Source: Staphylococcus pseudoxylosus (GTDB lineage: Bacteria; Bacillota; Bacilli; Staphylococcales; Staphylococcaceae). Taken from it: a stretch of 64,000 bases of DNA. The stretch lies in NCBI RefSeq assembly GCF_003697915.1, contig NZ_RCVN01000012.1, forward strand, positions 45,934 to 109,933, written 5' to 3'. The translations under genes were made by a program, and so were the position numbers. The notes under the pieces were generated by a model. That model made no database searches and was not told where the DNA came from. It was given only the letters and a program-made list of their open reading frames with translations. Positions 36,214 to 44,492 of the stretch are shown one piece after another (position 1 is the stretch's first letter; the number at the start of each line of letters is the position of its first letter).

Positions 36214-37225
36214 AGCGTTGTTCCTCCTTTTCGATTAATTTATAATCCGCTTGAGTATCGGGATTCTTTTTAAATTCATCTTGTAAAGGTTTTGAAGACG
36301 CTTTGAATGATGATTTATCTACGTCATGGAATTTCACACCCATTTTTTCTTTAGCTGTTTTCTTACTATCTTCAATCGCGTTATCCCAAATCGTTTCATG
36401 CTTGTCAGTTGAATAAGCCGCTGCATCTTTCAACCACTGTTGTTGTTCTTTAGAAAAACTGTCATAGGTTTCTTTATTCATGATTAATATGTCTGGAACA
36501 ATGGCATGCTCCGTATAGTAATAATGTTTAGCCACCTCACCATGATTATTACTTGTTAATGCTGTTTCGTTATTCTCTCCAGCATCAATCACACCTGATT
36601 GCATTGCAGTGTACACCTCTCCAAAATCCATAGGTGTAGGCGTACCGCCAAGTGATTTAATTAAATCGACGCTCGTTTTACTAGGCTGCACACGCGTTTT
36701 CAGCCCTTTTAAATCTTTGCTTGTTTCAACTTTTTTATCTTTTGTATAGAGATTACGCATGCCTGCATCGTAATAAGTAATACCTAAAAATCCTTTATCA
36801 GCCGTTGATTTGAAAAATGCATCTTGTACTGATTGTTTTTGCATCACATGTCTATAACTATCTTGTGACTCAAATAAATAAGGCATATTAAACAAGGAGT
36901 ACGTTGGAGAAAAACTTTCTAATGCTCCTGCTGAAACCTTAGTCATCTGTATTGCGTTTGTTTGTGTCATTTCTATAGCTTCACGTTCACTACCTAATTG
37001 TCCATTCGGATATATATTAACTTTTATCTGTCCATGGGATTCTTTTTCTAATCTATCTTTAAAGATCTCAAGTGATTTGTGTACTGGATGTTCGGTTGGC
37101 TGATTATGTGCTAACATAATTTCTTTTTTCTTACTTTCTGCGCTACCTTTAGAATCTGATAGCACAATAACTAACATGCCAGCTAAAAAGAATACGCTTA
37201 CAAACAGAGCTAAAAATTTTTTCAT
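36188..37225 (-). CDS. TRAP transporter substrate-binding protein (DctP type)
   Basis: A 345-residue binding protein. LAHNQPTEHPVHKSLEIFKDRLEKESHGQIKVNIYPNGQLGSERE is the DctP N-terminal pattern. The family's carboxylate-binding Arg appears in KTRVQPSKTSVDLIKSLGGTPTPMDFGEVYTAMQSGVIDAGENN. The signal sequence (1 to about 25) has no lipobox Cys, so it is not a lipoprotein; it may be held by an uncleaved N-terminal helix. It probably binds glucuronate or a related acid. AAGGAG precedes ATG 37225. Confidence 0.9.
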   Translation of the reverse strand: MKKFLALFVSVFFLAGMLVIVLSDSKGSAESKKKEIMLAHNQPTEHPVHKSLEIFKDRLEKESHGQIKVNIYPNGQLGSEREAIEMTQTNAIQMTKVSAGALESFSPTYSLFNMPYLFESQDSYRHVMQKQSVQDAFFKSTADKGFLGITYYDAGMRNLYTKDKKVETSKDLKGLKTRVQPSKTSVDLIKSLGGTPTPMDFGEVYTAMQSGVIDAGENNETALTSNNHGEVAKHYYYTEHAIVPDILIMNKETYDSFSKEQQQWLKDAAAYSTDKHETIWDNAIEDSKKTAKEKMGVKFHDVDKSSFKASSKPLQDEFKKNPDTQADYKLIEKEEQRYEESKDDH

Positions 37226-37251
37226 GTTTTTCGCTCCTTTTAATTTAGACC

Positions 37252-38223
37252 TTAACGTTTCAGTTCACCAAAGTGCGACGACAGATTATGAACTGCACTT
37301 TCTTCTATATTTAATGCATCTTCATTTGTCGTATGTTGTATCACTGAGCATTTTGTAGCAAAATCAGTTACAGCATCTAATTGCCATTCCTTTGCTAGAC
37401 CATGTAAAAACCCAGCCATAAATGCATCACCAGCTCCAATACGGTTAAGTACGGTATATGGATATGCTTTACCACTTATGAATTTTTCGCCAGCTAATGC
37501 AATTCCTTGCAATGTACTTTGTTCAATATCTCGATTACTGGAAGCCATTAAATCTATATCAAATCGCTTCTGTATTGTCTTGGCACATGTTTCAATATCA
37601 TCATCTTCGTCATTCGTCTCTAACAAGTGAGTAGCGTCTTTCTTACCAAAGAACAATACATCTACAAGTGGTAATACAGATTGAATTACCGGTAATGCTT
37701 CTGCTTTTGTCCATAAATTGCTACGGAAATTAATATCAAACACAATTTTAGTACCTCGTGCTTTTAATTTTGTAAGTACTGATACAATTTGCTCCCGAAT
37801 AGTCTTATTAACCGCTAATGTAATACCCGTGAAGATAAAGAAATCACCACTTTGTGTAACTAAGCCGTCGACAACTGTGTTTCCATGTTGCGCAAATGTA
37901 GAATGCGCACGATCATATATAACTTTACCGCTTCTATAACCAAAACTTTCTTCCATGTAATAAGTCCCTATTCTACCTTGTTGTTGTTTCACGAATTCAG
38001 TACCTACACGTGTTTGATACATCTTTTGTAATGCTATGTGACTCAGTGCATGTTGTGGTAACACCGTTAACATCTCTGTTTTGTGACCAAATTCTGCTAG
38101 TGTGATGAGCGCATTCAATTCTGCGCCACCTACATTTACGTCAAATGTGTGTGTATCTTTAAGCTGTTCATAATTAGGCGGAGTATAGCGTAGTAACACT
38201 TCACCAAATCCAAATACCGTCAT
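37252..38223 (-). CDS. kdgK: 2-keto-3-deoxygluconate kinase (PfkB family)
   Basis: A 323-residue sugar kinase. FGEVLLRYTPPNYEQL and DVNVGGAELNALITLAEFG are the KdgK-type N-terminus, DINFRSNLWTK follows, and the ATP/catalytic motif NRIGAGDAFMAGFLHG holds the base Asp. It phosphorylates 2-keto-3-deoxygluconate to KDPG. GAGGG precedes ATG 38223, three bases after the kdgA stop. Confidence 0.93.
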   Translation of the reverse strand: MTVFGFGEVLLRYTPPNYEQLKDTHTFDVNVGGAELNALITLAEFGHKTEMLTVLPQHALSHIALQKMYQTRVGTEFVKQQQGRIGTYYMEESFGYRSGKVIYDRAHSTFAQHGNTVVDGLVTQSGDFFIFTGITLAVNKTIREQIVSVLTKLKARGTKIVFDINFRSNLWTKAEALPVIQSVLPLVDVLFFGKKDATHLLETNDEDDDIETCAKTIQKRFDIDLMASSNRDIEQSTLQGIALAGEKFISGKAYPYTVLNRIGAGDAFMAGFLHGLAKEWQLDAVTDFATKCSVIQHTTNEDALNIEESAVHNLSSHFGELKR

Positions 38224-38226
38224 AAA

Positions 38227-38844
38227 TTATCCCTCGCTTTTTAATTCAGCTACATAATCCTTTAAACCTGCTTTACCTTGTTGTTGATAAATTTTTGTAA
38301 TTTCACTTCCGATACCAACTGCAAAGCTGCCTGCGTCTAACCATGCTTGATGATTATCTTTACCAATCCCTCCTGTGGGCACAATTTCAATTTGAGGTAG
38401 CGGTCCTTTAAAATCTTTTATAGATTTTGGAGAAAACTGTGTCGCAGGAAATAGTTTCAATACTTTACAACCGTATCGTAAAGATTCAACCATTTCTTTA
38501 ACAGTCATACATCCAGGAATATATGGTACATCATATAGATTAGCCATTTTCGCTGTCTCTTTATCAAAAGATGGACTAACTATAAATTTAGCACCATTTA
38601 AAATAGCATTACGTGCAGAAACGCTATCTAACACTGTACCAGCACCAATAAGCGCATCTTCTCTCTTTGATAACTCACCAATAATATCGATGCCATTCGG
38701 TGTTGTTAATGTTACTTCAATAACATTAAGCCCCTTATCTATGATTGTATGCGCAATATCTAAAAATGATTCAGCATCATCAGTACGCATCACTGCAATA
38801 TGTTGTTCCTGTTGAATTGCCTTCATTGTTTCTACGGAATTCAT
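38227..38844 (-). CDS. kdgA: 2-keto-3-deoxy-6-phosphogluconate aldolase
   Basis: A 205-residue class I aldolase. Family residues: IAVMRTDD (Arg), VIEVTLTTPNG (catalytic Glu), LIGAGTVLD, FIVSPSFD, and the Schiff-base Lys in CKVLKLFPA, then IVPTGGI. It splits KDPG to pyruvate and glyceraldehyde 3-phosphate, the last step of the pathway. AAGGGG precedes ATG 38844. First gene of the eight-gene operon, facing an operator palindrome and the divergent LacI gene. Confidence 0.94.
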   Translation of the reverse strand: MNSVETMKAIQQEQHIAVMRTDDAESFLDIAHTIIDKGLNVIEVTLTTPNGIDIIGELSKREDALIGAGTVLDSVSARNAILNGAKFIVSPSFDKETAKMANLYDVPYIPGCMTVKEMVESLRYGCKVLKLFPATQFSPKSIKDFKGPLPQIEIVPTGGIGKDNHQAWLDAGSFAVGIGSEITKIYQQQGKAGLKDYVAELKSEG

Positions 38845-38880
38845 CTTGTCATCCCCTTTTTTAAAATAATTTGGTTACAG

Positions 38881-38898
38881 AATAACAACGTTGTTATT
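38881..38898. promoter_or_regulatory. LacI-type operator palindrome between kdgA and its regulator
   Basis: AATAACAACGTTGTTATT is a perfect 18-bp palindrome with a central CG, as LacI/GalR-family operators have. It lies 37 bases before the kdgA start and overlaps a TATAAA box on the minus strand (38897-38902). Confidence 0.75.
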
Positions 38899-38932
38899 TA
38901 TATCCAAAAAAATATTGTAACGCTTGTCTCTA

Positions 38933-38941
38933 TGGTATAAT
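38933..38941 (+). promoter_or_regulatory. Extended -10 promoter of the LacI-family gene
   Basis: TGGTATAAT is an extended -10 element; a TTGTAA lies 15 bases upstream of the hexamer. The start codon follows at 38982. Confidence 0.55.
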
Positions 38942-38981
38942 TAATTCTATCTTAAATCAATCTATTTTAAGGAGAGGTTTT

Positions 38982-39926
38982 ATGGCTGTGACTTTAAAAG
39001 ATGTTGCCGAAGCCTGTGGTGTCAGCTATTCCACAGTCAGTAAAGCATTAAAAAATTCCCAATTGGTTAAACCCAAAACAAAACAAATGATTCAACAAAA
39101 GGCTGTTGAGATGAATTATATTCCAAATCATTCTGCAAGAGCACTTGTTTCTAAAAAAAGTGGCACAATAGGATTAATCTGGCCATCTGTAGATCGTGTT
39201 GCTGTCACACATCTCATTACAGAAATTAATTTGGCTATTAAATCATTAGGTTATGTCATGTTTGTGTCAATCGATGATGTCGCAGCTGCTTCAAAAAAAT
39301 TTGTTGAATTTGGCTGTGATGGTATTGTAATCTTCGATGAAGGCGACGACTCTAACCTACCTCCAGAAATATATAACAACGTACCTGTGGTTGCTTATGG
39401 TGTTGACCGTAAAATCCCTTATCCTATCATTAACGTCAATCATGCTGAAGCTATGGTCCTAGCAATAAAAGGTTTGATTGCTAAAGGTGTCGATACCATA
39501 GACTATATTGGTGACATCAATACAACTGACGCTCGACAAATTGCTAAAAAAGAAGCCATCATAAATTACTGTGAAAACAACAATGTTAACTACCGAATTA
39601 TCGATTCTAACGGATTAAACGCAATAGATGCTGAAGCTGCGGTCAAACAATTTTTAAATAACGACGCCCTCTCTCCGGGCGTCATTTGCGGGAGCTATGA
39701 TATAACGGTAGGTACGATTAATGCTATGGATTCAAATCAACAACCTATAATTTATTCTTATGACAATATTCCACAAATTAAAAAATTGGATTATCCAGTT
39801 CAAGCTATAGGTGTACCGACTGCCGATATTGCACAGCAAATTGTCACAACTCTAGATCAAGTCATCAAAGGTGAACCGACAGAATCTGCGTATCATCTAC
39901 ATCCTACTACAAGTGATGAAGACTAA
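38982..39926 (+). CDS. LacI/GalR-family regulator of the uronate operon
   Basis: A 314-residue regulator. The N-terminal helix-turn-helix MAVTLKDVAEACGVSYSTVSKALKNS and hinge NYIPNHSARALVSKKSGTIGLI are classic LacI family. A periplasmic-binding-like sensor domain occupies the rest, with GCDGIVIFDEG and VICGSYDITVGTINAMD. It is divergent from kdgA and most likely represses the operon through the 38881-38898 palindrome; the inducer would be a pathway intermediate. AAGGAGAGG precedes ATG 38982. Confidence 0.9.
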   Translation: MAVTLKDVAEACGVSYSTVSKALKNSQLVKPKTKQMIQQKAVEMNYIPNHSARALVSKKSGTIGLIWPSVDRVAVTHLITEINLAIKSLGYVMFVSIDDVAAASKKFVEFGCDGIVIFDEGDDSNLPPEIYNNVPVVAYGVDRKIPYPIINVNHAEAMVLAIKGLIAKGVDTIDYIGDINTTDARQIAKKEAIINYCENNNVNYRIIDSNGLNAIDAEAAVKQFLNNDALSPGVICGSYDITVGTINAMDSNQQPIIYSYDNIPQIKKLDYPVQAIGVPTADIAQQIVTTLDQVIKGEPTESAYHLHPTTSDED

Positions 39927-39956
39927 TTAATATATTGATATACACTATAAACAAAG

Positions 39957-39991
39957 CGCCCAAGACTACATGGACAGTGTAGACTTGGGCG
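39957..39991 (+). terminator. Hairpin after the LacI-family gene
   Basis: CGCCCAAG-A-CTACA pairs with TGTAG-A-CTTGGGCG around a seven-base loop. The T tract is weak (GAAATTGTTT), so termination efficiency is uncertain. Confidence 0.6.
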
Positions 39992-40743
39992 AAATTGTTT
40001 GAGAGATATTTATCTAGAGGGTTAATGCATTTTTATGACTTCAAACGAAATATTCATTTCGTTCAATGTATTATAGGTTCGTCTGGTAATTGTTTTTTAA
40101 ATCTAATAAGTGACTTCATAGATGCGTATGTCATCTTATCGATTTACAACAGCCAGTATAACAATATATTTTGTGAAATACAGTTAATATAAGGTATAGA
40201 CAGGTTCATTATCTCATCTATGGTGGGGCGTCCTGTGTCGAAATGATACTTTACCAATAGCGTTGGATGGGGTGTTTTAACTTCATGACTGGGAGAAAGT
40301 TAATTTATCGTTGGTTTTATTTATCATTTCGAATTATTATGTTTACATTCTCACAAGTAATACGTCATTCATCTGTTTAAGGCTTACAAATAACAACCAA
40401 GTTGGTTATGCTACATCGACTCTGTGTAGCAATAACGTATTACCAAGGCAATACATAATTTCAGGCGCTTTTAATTTACATAATAAGTAATGAACCCTAG
40501 TTAATAAAGCGCTTTCTATTAAACTGCTGTTATATCTTAGGTGTACGATAAAATAAATACATTATGAAATACTTATCTATAAATCATTATAAATGATTTA
40601 TTAGCGAGTACTCATAACCCTCTACCACTCTATTATAGTATGGTAATTAACATGATTAAAATACATAGTTGGAATATTTAACATTCCCTTTTAGAATACT
40701 TGGTACTAACTAAATATAATAATGAACTGGTACAATTGTGTAT
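39992..40743. other. Unexplained 750-base non-coding stretch
   Basis: No convincing gene. It contains an orphan cre-like palindrome ATAAAGCGCTTTCT (40504-40517). It also contains a stem-loop around 40404-40436: GTTAT GCTACA pairs with TGTAGC ATAAC with one bulged base. A 65-codon frame at 39995-40192 has no ribosome-binding site and no recognisable family. It may be a decayed locus or contain a structured RNA. Confidence 0.4.
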
Positions 40744-41619
40744 TTATTTGTAATCCGTTAAAAATTGAATCCATTCATGTGTCACATGGTTCATATAACT
40801 ATCTTTTTTCCAAATTAAACCTAAATTCCATGCAGCATCAGCTCCCGTAATTTCAATACCAACAACGTCATCATTCAAAATGCGTACAATACTCTCAGGC
40901 AAAATACTCACACCAATGCCATCTCGAATCATATTTTCAATAAAAGTAATTTGAGACATTTTTGCTACTGTTTTCGGATGAAATCCAACTTTCCTACAAC
41001 TTTCGATAATTTGGTCTTTTAAGTAATAATCATCATGGAACATGATAAATTTTTCACTCTTCAAATCCCCTAGATACACAGATGATCGCTTCGCTAACTC
41101 AGCATGTTTATCGACCACTAGTAATAATTTTTCATTATATAAAGGTACTGCATGGTAAATGTCATCATCTACAGGCAACGTAGTAATACCAACGTCAATT
41201 TCATCGCTGTTCAAATAAGACTCAACCGCTTTTCCTCCACCTTCTATCACTTCATACGTTACATTTGGGTATTTATTATGAAATTCATTTAAGCTTTCTG
41301 TAAATAAACGGACATTCATTATAGCAGAAATACCAACACGAATATGCCCTCGTTCTAAGTTTGTCACGTCCCCCATTTCTAGCGACAAATCATCCAGTAC
41401 AGCCAAAGCTTCAACGCACTTATCATAAAATATTTGACCAATATCTGTCAGTATAATATGCTTTTTTCGTCTATCAAACAAAGTAATATTAAATTCATCT
41501 TCGATACTTTTGATATTCTTACTAATTGTAGATTGCGCGATATAAAGATGTTCCGATGCCTGCGTCATACCACCATTTTTCACAACTTCCACAAAATACT
41601 TCATTTGCTTAATTTCCAT
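40744..41619 (-). CDS. LysR-family regulator, CidR-like
   Basis: A 291-residue LysR regulator. The helix-turn-helix is MKYFVEVVKNGGMTQASEHLYIAQSTISKNIKSIEDEFNITLFDR; the co-inducer domain shows GHIRVGISAIMNVRLF and DEIDVGITTLPVDDDIYH. The opening resembles staphylococcal CidR, which responds to acetate and pyruvate overflow, but no cidABC or alsSD genes are adjacent. GAGGAG precedes ATG 41619. It lies 72 bases downstream of the beta-lactamase gene on the same strand with no clear terminator between, so it may be read from the same transcript. Confidence 0.87.
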   Translation of the reverse strand: MEIKQMKYFVEVVKNGGMTQASEHLYIAQSTISKNIKSIEDEFNITLFDRRKKHIILTDIGQIFYDKCVEALAVLDDLSLEMGDVTNLERGHIRVGISAIMNVRLFTESLNEFHNKYPNVTYEVIEGGGKAVESYLNSDEIDVGITTLPVDDDIYHAVPLYNEKLLLVVDKHAELAKRSSVYLGDLKSEKFIMFHDDYYLKDQIIESCRKVGFHPKTVAKMSQITFIENMIRDGIGVSILPESIVRILNDDVVGIEITGADAAWNLGLIWKKDSYMNHVTHEWIQFLTDYK

Positions 41620-41691
41620 TTTAAACTCCTCTATGACTCTCTGTTTAATTATTACCCGTAACTCATTTGATTCCTCGATAGGACAAATTTA

Positions 41692-42552
41692 TCACTTCAA
41701 TTTTTTAATTGCTTCTTTCGCTGCTGCTGCGATGATTTTGTCATCAGGTTCCGCATTTTTTTGGTCTTGTTTCGTATATACTGCTAAAATAATTGGCTTT
41801 CTATGTTTGTCAGTATATATGAATGCTAAATCATTGCGTGTTCCATAAGTCAAACCTTGGCCGCTCTTGTCTCCAACAGTATACGCTTTAGGCACACCAG
41901 CTTTAATCAAACTATCACCTGTTTCATTTTCAATCATAACTTGTTTTAATAACGCTTGATTGTCTTTATCCATTTGGTTGCTAGCTAACAATTTATGCAA
42001 GGTTGTTGCAGCTGCTCTTGGCGTCGTAGTATCAGCAATTTTTGTTGGATCGTAATCATTTAAATCTGGTTCTAACCTTTGAGGTTTTGAAATGTAATCT
42101 CCTAGACCTTTCAGTTCATTGTTAAACCCTTCAATGCCGCCAATTTCATTTATAATCTTATTATTTGCAGTGTTATCACTTTGGAGCATAGATGCCTGCA
42201 CTAAACTTTTCAATGACATTGTTTTACCTATGTATTTTTCGGTCACTGGAGAATACGCAACCATATCTTGTTCATTTATTTTTATCTTTTTATTAAGCTT
42301 ACCGTTAGGCATATTGTTAAGTAAAATCCCACTAGCAATCGCTTTATATGTAGAGGCAAATGCAAATCTTTCATCTGCATTATGTTTATACACTTTACCA
42401 TTATCCGTATTCATACCATATACGCCTATAGTGACATCATTCTCTTGTTCGATATGTTTAAGCTCACTCGCAGATGCGCTATCATAATGCGTTAAATATG
42501 CTAATATCAATGTAAACATACTTACCAAAGTAGCTAGAAATATTTTTTTCAT
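41692..42552 (-). CDS. Class A beta-lactamase (chromosomal, BlaZ-like)
   Basis: A 286-residue secreted serine beta-lactamase. All catalytic motifs are present: the nucleophile motif STYK (Ser about residue 67), SDN in MLQSDNTANN, the omega-loop RLEPDLND with the general-base Glu, and KSG in VGDKSGQG. The signal peptide has no lipobox Cys, unlike plasmid-type BlaZ, so the enzyme should be secreted. The start is uncertain: ATG 42552 has AGGAGG 12 bases upstream, and ATG codons at 42564/42561 sit almost on it. No blaR1 or blaI is adjacent, so expression may be constitutive or controlled otherwise. It probably hydrolyses penicillins. An ARL-type chromosomal enzyme is a possible relative (inference from memory). 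Confidence 0.93.
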   Translation of the reverse strand: MKKIFLATLVSMFTLILAYLTHYDSASASELKHIEQENDVTIGVYGMNTDNGKVYKHNADERFAFASTYKAIASGILLNNMPNGKLNKKIKINEQDMVAYSPVTEKYIGKTMSLKSLVQASMLQSDNTANNKIINEIGGIEGFNNELKGLGDYISKPQRLEPDLNDYDPTKIADTTTPRAAATTLHKLLASNQMDKDNQALLKQVMIENETGDSLIKAGVPKAYTVGDKSGQGLTYGTRNDLAFIYTDKHRKPIILAVYTKQDQKNAEPDDKIIAAAAKEAIKKLK

Positions 42553-42786
42553 AAGAAACATCATCCTCCTAATTGTTTAAAATATTTTTATTAAACTTTT
42601 TTATAATTATAACTGTAAAGTTAACTAATTAAAATCAACATTACAAACATACCAAGTTCCGCTATAAAGAAATCTAATTTCATTTAAACATCTTCGTCGT
42701 CACACAACACCAAAATGATTAGAATTGAACGATGTAAAAACTTTATCTGCAATAAATTTCATGCATAAATAACACTTATTCAAAAT

Positions 42787-42944
42787 CGGAACATCTGAGC
42801 AAAAGCTCATGTGTAAGAACCACTAACTAGCAAAGCGGAACACCTGAGCAAAGGCTCATGTGTAAGAACCACTAACTAAATAAATTTAGAAGTGGTTCTT
42901 TATAGCAGTGGTTCTTTATAGAAGTGGTTCTTTATAGCAGTGGG
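42787..42944 (-). repeat. Composite intergenic repeat array (left copy)
   Basis: Two about 49-54-base units (42787-42835, 42836-42889), each with a GAGC-AAAA-GCTC-type hairpin and AGAACCACTAACTA, are followed by three 16-base units AGTGGTTCTTTATAGC/A (42891-42938) and a partial fourth. The whole is an inverted copy of the array at 63779-64000. Confidence 0.85.
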
Positions 42945-42955
42945 GTTAATGATTA

Positions 42956-42985
42956 AGGCTGAGACAATTAAATTTGCCCCAGCCT
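42956..42985 (-). terminator. Terminator-like hairpin after the IsaB-like gene
   Basis: Read leftward, AGGCTGGGGCAA pairs with TTGTCTCAGCCT. Third member of the hairpin family seen at 7665 and 30868. Confidence 0.6.
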
Positions 42986-43009
42986 CTCTACTCAAGATTT
43001 TAAATTATT

Positions 43010-43594
43010 CTATTGACCAATTGTGATTTCCATTAAATTGTCGTTTTTGTCAAAGAAAGCTGTATAGAAGCCATCATTTGTTTCATATTTTACAAATGTG
43101 CCATCTTTATTACCTAATTTTCCTTCATCAATAATTTCATTAGAGTTGTGTGCATCTTTGAAAGTTTCTTTAGAAACTGAGTCTGTTTTTGTGAAGAATG
43201 TTATTTGAACTACTTCATTATCGCTATTAAAGGATACAGAAGTATCATAAACCTTTTTAACATGGTCAAACTCTTTCTTAGCATCTGTATCTACTTTATA
43301 ACCGTTAATTGAAACATTGTCATATTTTAAAGCACGTACAAAGTTATAATCTTGAGTGAATGATGGGTCATATGTTGTATAGCCCTCATAGTTATACCAT
43401 GGTGTTTCAGCTTTTAGTTCTGCATTGCTTTCAGTATTTGCACCACTAGCGCCACCTTCACCATGTCCCCATTTTTGCTCTTGCTCAGCTGCTTGTGCAC
43501 TTGGACTATTTGTCGTAATATATGCTGCTGAAGAACCTACGACAAGTGTTGAAATAACGACAGTTGCTGAAAGTATCTTCCCTATTTTACGCAT
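43010..43594 (-). CDS. IsaB-like secreted antigen
   Basis: A 194-residue secreted protein. The signal peptide spans residues 1 to about 36 (ends SAQA). After it come WGHGEGG and the family core TPWYNYEGYTTYDPSFTQDY followed by FVRALKYDNVSINGYKVD, which matches immunodominant staphylococcal antigen B (TPYYTYNGY...FINAIKYDNVKFNG). The C-terminal half has FVKYETNDGFYTAFFDKND and ends EITIGQ. IsaB of S. aureus binds nucleic acids at the cell surface; function here is by analogy. AAAGGAGTG precedes ATG 43594. Tandem paralogue of the next gene. Confidence 0.82.
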   Translation of the reverse strand: MRKIGKILSATVVISTLVVGSSAAYITTNSPSAQAAEQEQKWGHGEGGASGANTESNAELKAETPWYNYEGYTTYDPSFTQDYNFVRALKYDNVSINGYKVDTDAKKEFDHVKKVYDTSVSFNSDNEVVQITFFTKTDSVSKETFKDAHNSNEIIDEGKLGNKDGTFVKYETNDGFYTAFFDKNDNLMEITIGQ

Positions 43595-43649
43595 AATAAA
43601 TCACTCCTTTAAATTTATGTCCTTTTTGCCAAACAACAACTTTTCATAA

Positions 43650-44213
43650 CTAATGAATTTCTATTTGATATAGATCACCTTGTTTATCAAAGTAGACATT
43701 ATAATAACTTTCATTTGTTTCATATCTAACAAAACTACCTACATCGCCTGGTGTTTCTCCCTCTGTTAAAATATCATTACTTTGATGCGCATGTTTGAAT
43801 TCAGTTTTAGAAATTGTATCAGGTTTTGTATCAAATTTTACTAACACAACTTCATCTTGTTCATTAAAGTTAATCGTTGTATCATACAACATTTTCGAAT
43901 GATCAAATTCTTTATAAGCATCTGGGTCCACTTTATAGCCATTGATTGTGACATTATCGTATTTTAGCGCTTGTACAAAGTCGTCATCTAACGGGAATGA
44001 TGCATCTTGAGTTGTGTATCCATCATAATTGTACCATGGTGTTTCAGCTTTTAGATCAACACCACCCTCACCATGCCCCCATGTTTGACTTGCTTGTTCT
44101 TTTGCTTCTGCTTTTGCTTCTTGATCGCTACTCGTTAAATATGCAAGAGATTGCCCTAGAAACAGTATCATCGTTAAGCCTACTATGGTCCATAACCTGA
44201 CTAAATAACGAAT
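43650..44213 (-). CDS. IsaB-like secreted antigen, paralogue with apparent ATT start
   Basis: A 187-residue paralogue of the neighbouring protein (TPWYNYDGYTTQDASFPLDD, FVQALKYDNVTINGYKVD, FVRYETNESYYNVYFDKQGD). The first in-frame ATG (44171) has no ribosome-binding site and would cut the signal peptide in half. From ATT 44213 the protein would read (M)RYLVRLWTIVGLTMILFLG, a complete signal peptide aligning with the paralogue's MRKIGKILSATVV over equal length. GGCGGAG lies seven bases before that ATT. No ATG, GTG or TTG exists in frame upstream before a stop. Either ATT is a real rare start or the gene has lost its ATG. Confidence 0.72.
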   Translation of the reverse strand: MRYLVRLWTIVGLTMILFLGQSLAYLTSSDQEAKAEAKEQASQTWGHGEGGVDLKAETPWYNYDGYTTQDASFPLDDDFVQALKYDNVTINGYKVDPDAYKEFDHSKMLYDTTINFNEQDEVVLVKFDTKPDTISKTEFKHAHQSNDILTEGETPGDVGSFVRYETNESYYNVYFDKQGDLYQIEIH

Positions 44214-44347
44214 GTAATCACTCCGCCATTTTTATAGCACCTATCTGAAAAAGTGTAATTATTCACTTTCATCATACACCTAATATTTTTAATTGCAAGA
44301 TAATATTAAACATTTAATAAATTAATTTTCTATTTTCACCAGTATAA

Positions 44348-44361
44348 TGAAAACGGTTTAT
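44348..44361. promoter_or_regulatory. cre-like site upstream of the gluconate permease
   Basis: TGAAAACGGTTTAT matches the cre core well (12 of 14 against TGAAANCGNTTTCA). It lies about 130 bases before the gntP start. It could instead be a GntR-type operator. Confidence 0.45.
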
Positions 44362-44492
44362 TGTAATTATTTTTGATTTGTTTTAAAATGTTTCTCATGA
44401 CCAAAATTAATTTTATTCAAAAACATTTAACATCTGATGTATATAACGGAAGAATTAATTAATTTCGTCATATTCAAAGGGGGAAACATCCA

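Larger units (their letters stand above)
42553..43009. other. Intergenic region holding the left repeat array and a terminator
   Basis: The left half should hold the beta-lactamase promoter, but no clear pair of boxes was chosen. The right half is the repeat array and the hairpin at 42956-42985. No coding region is seen. Confidence 0.5.

Noticed and set aside
39995..40192. 65-codon open frame
   Set aside because: No ribosome-binding site, no family resemblance, and it begins inside the tail of the preceding hairpin.
40744..41619. LysR protein as an AmpR-type beta-lactamase regulator
   Set aside because: AmpR-type genes are divergent from the enzyme; here it is downstream in the same direction and resembles CidR more.
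42787..42944. CRISPR-like appearance of the repeat array
   Set aside because: Units are directly adjacent with no unique spacers and no cas genes are in the window.
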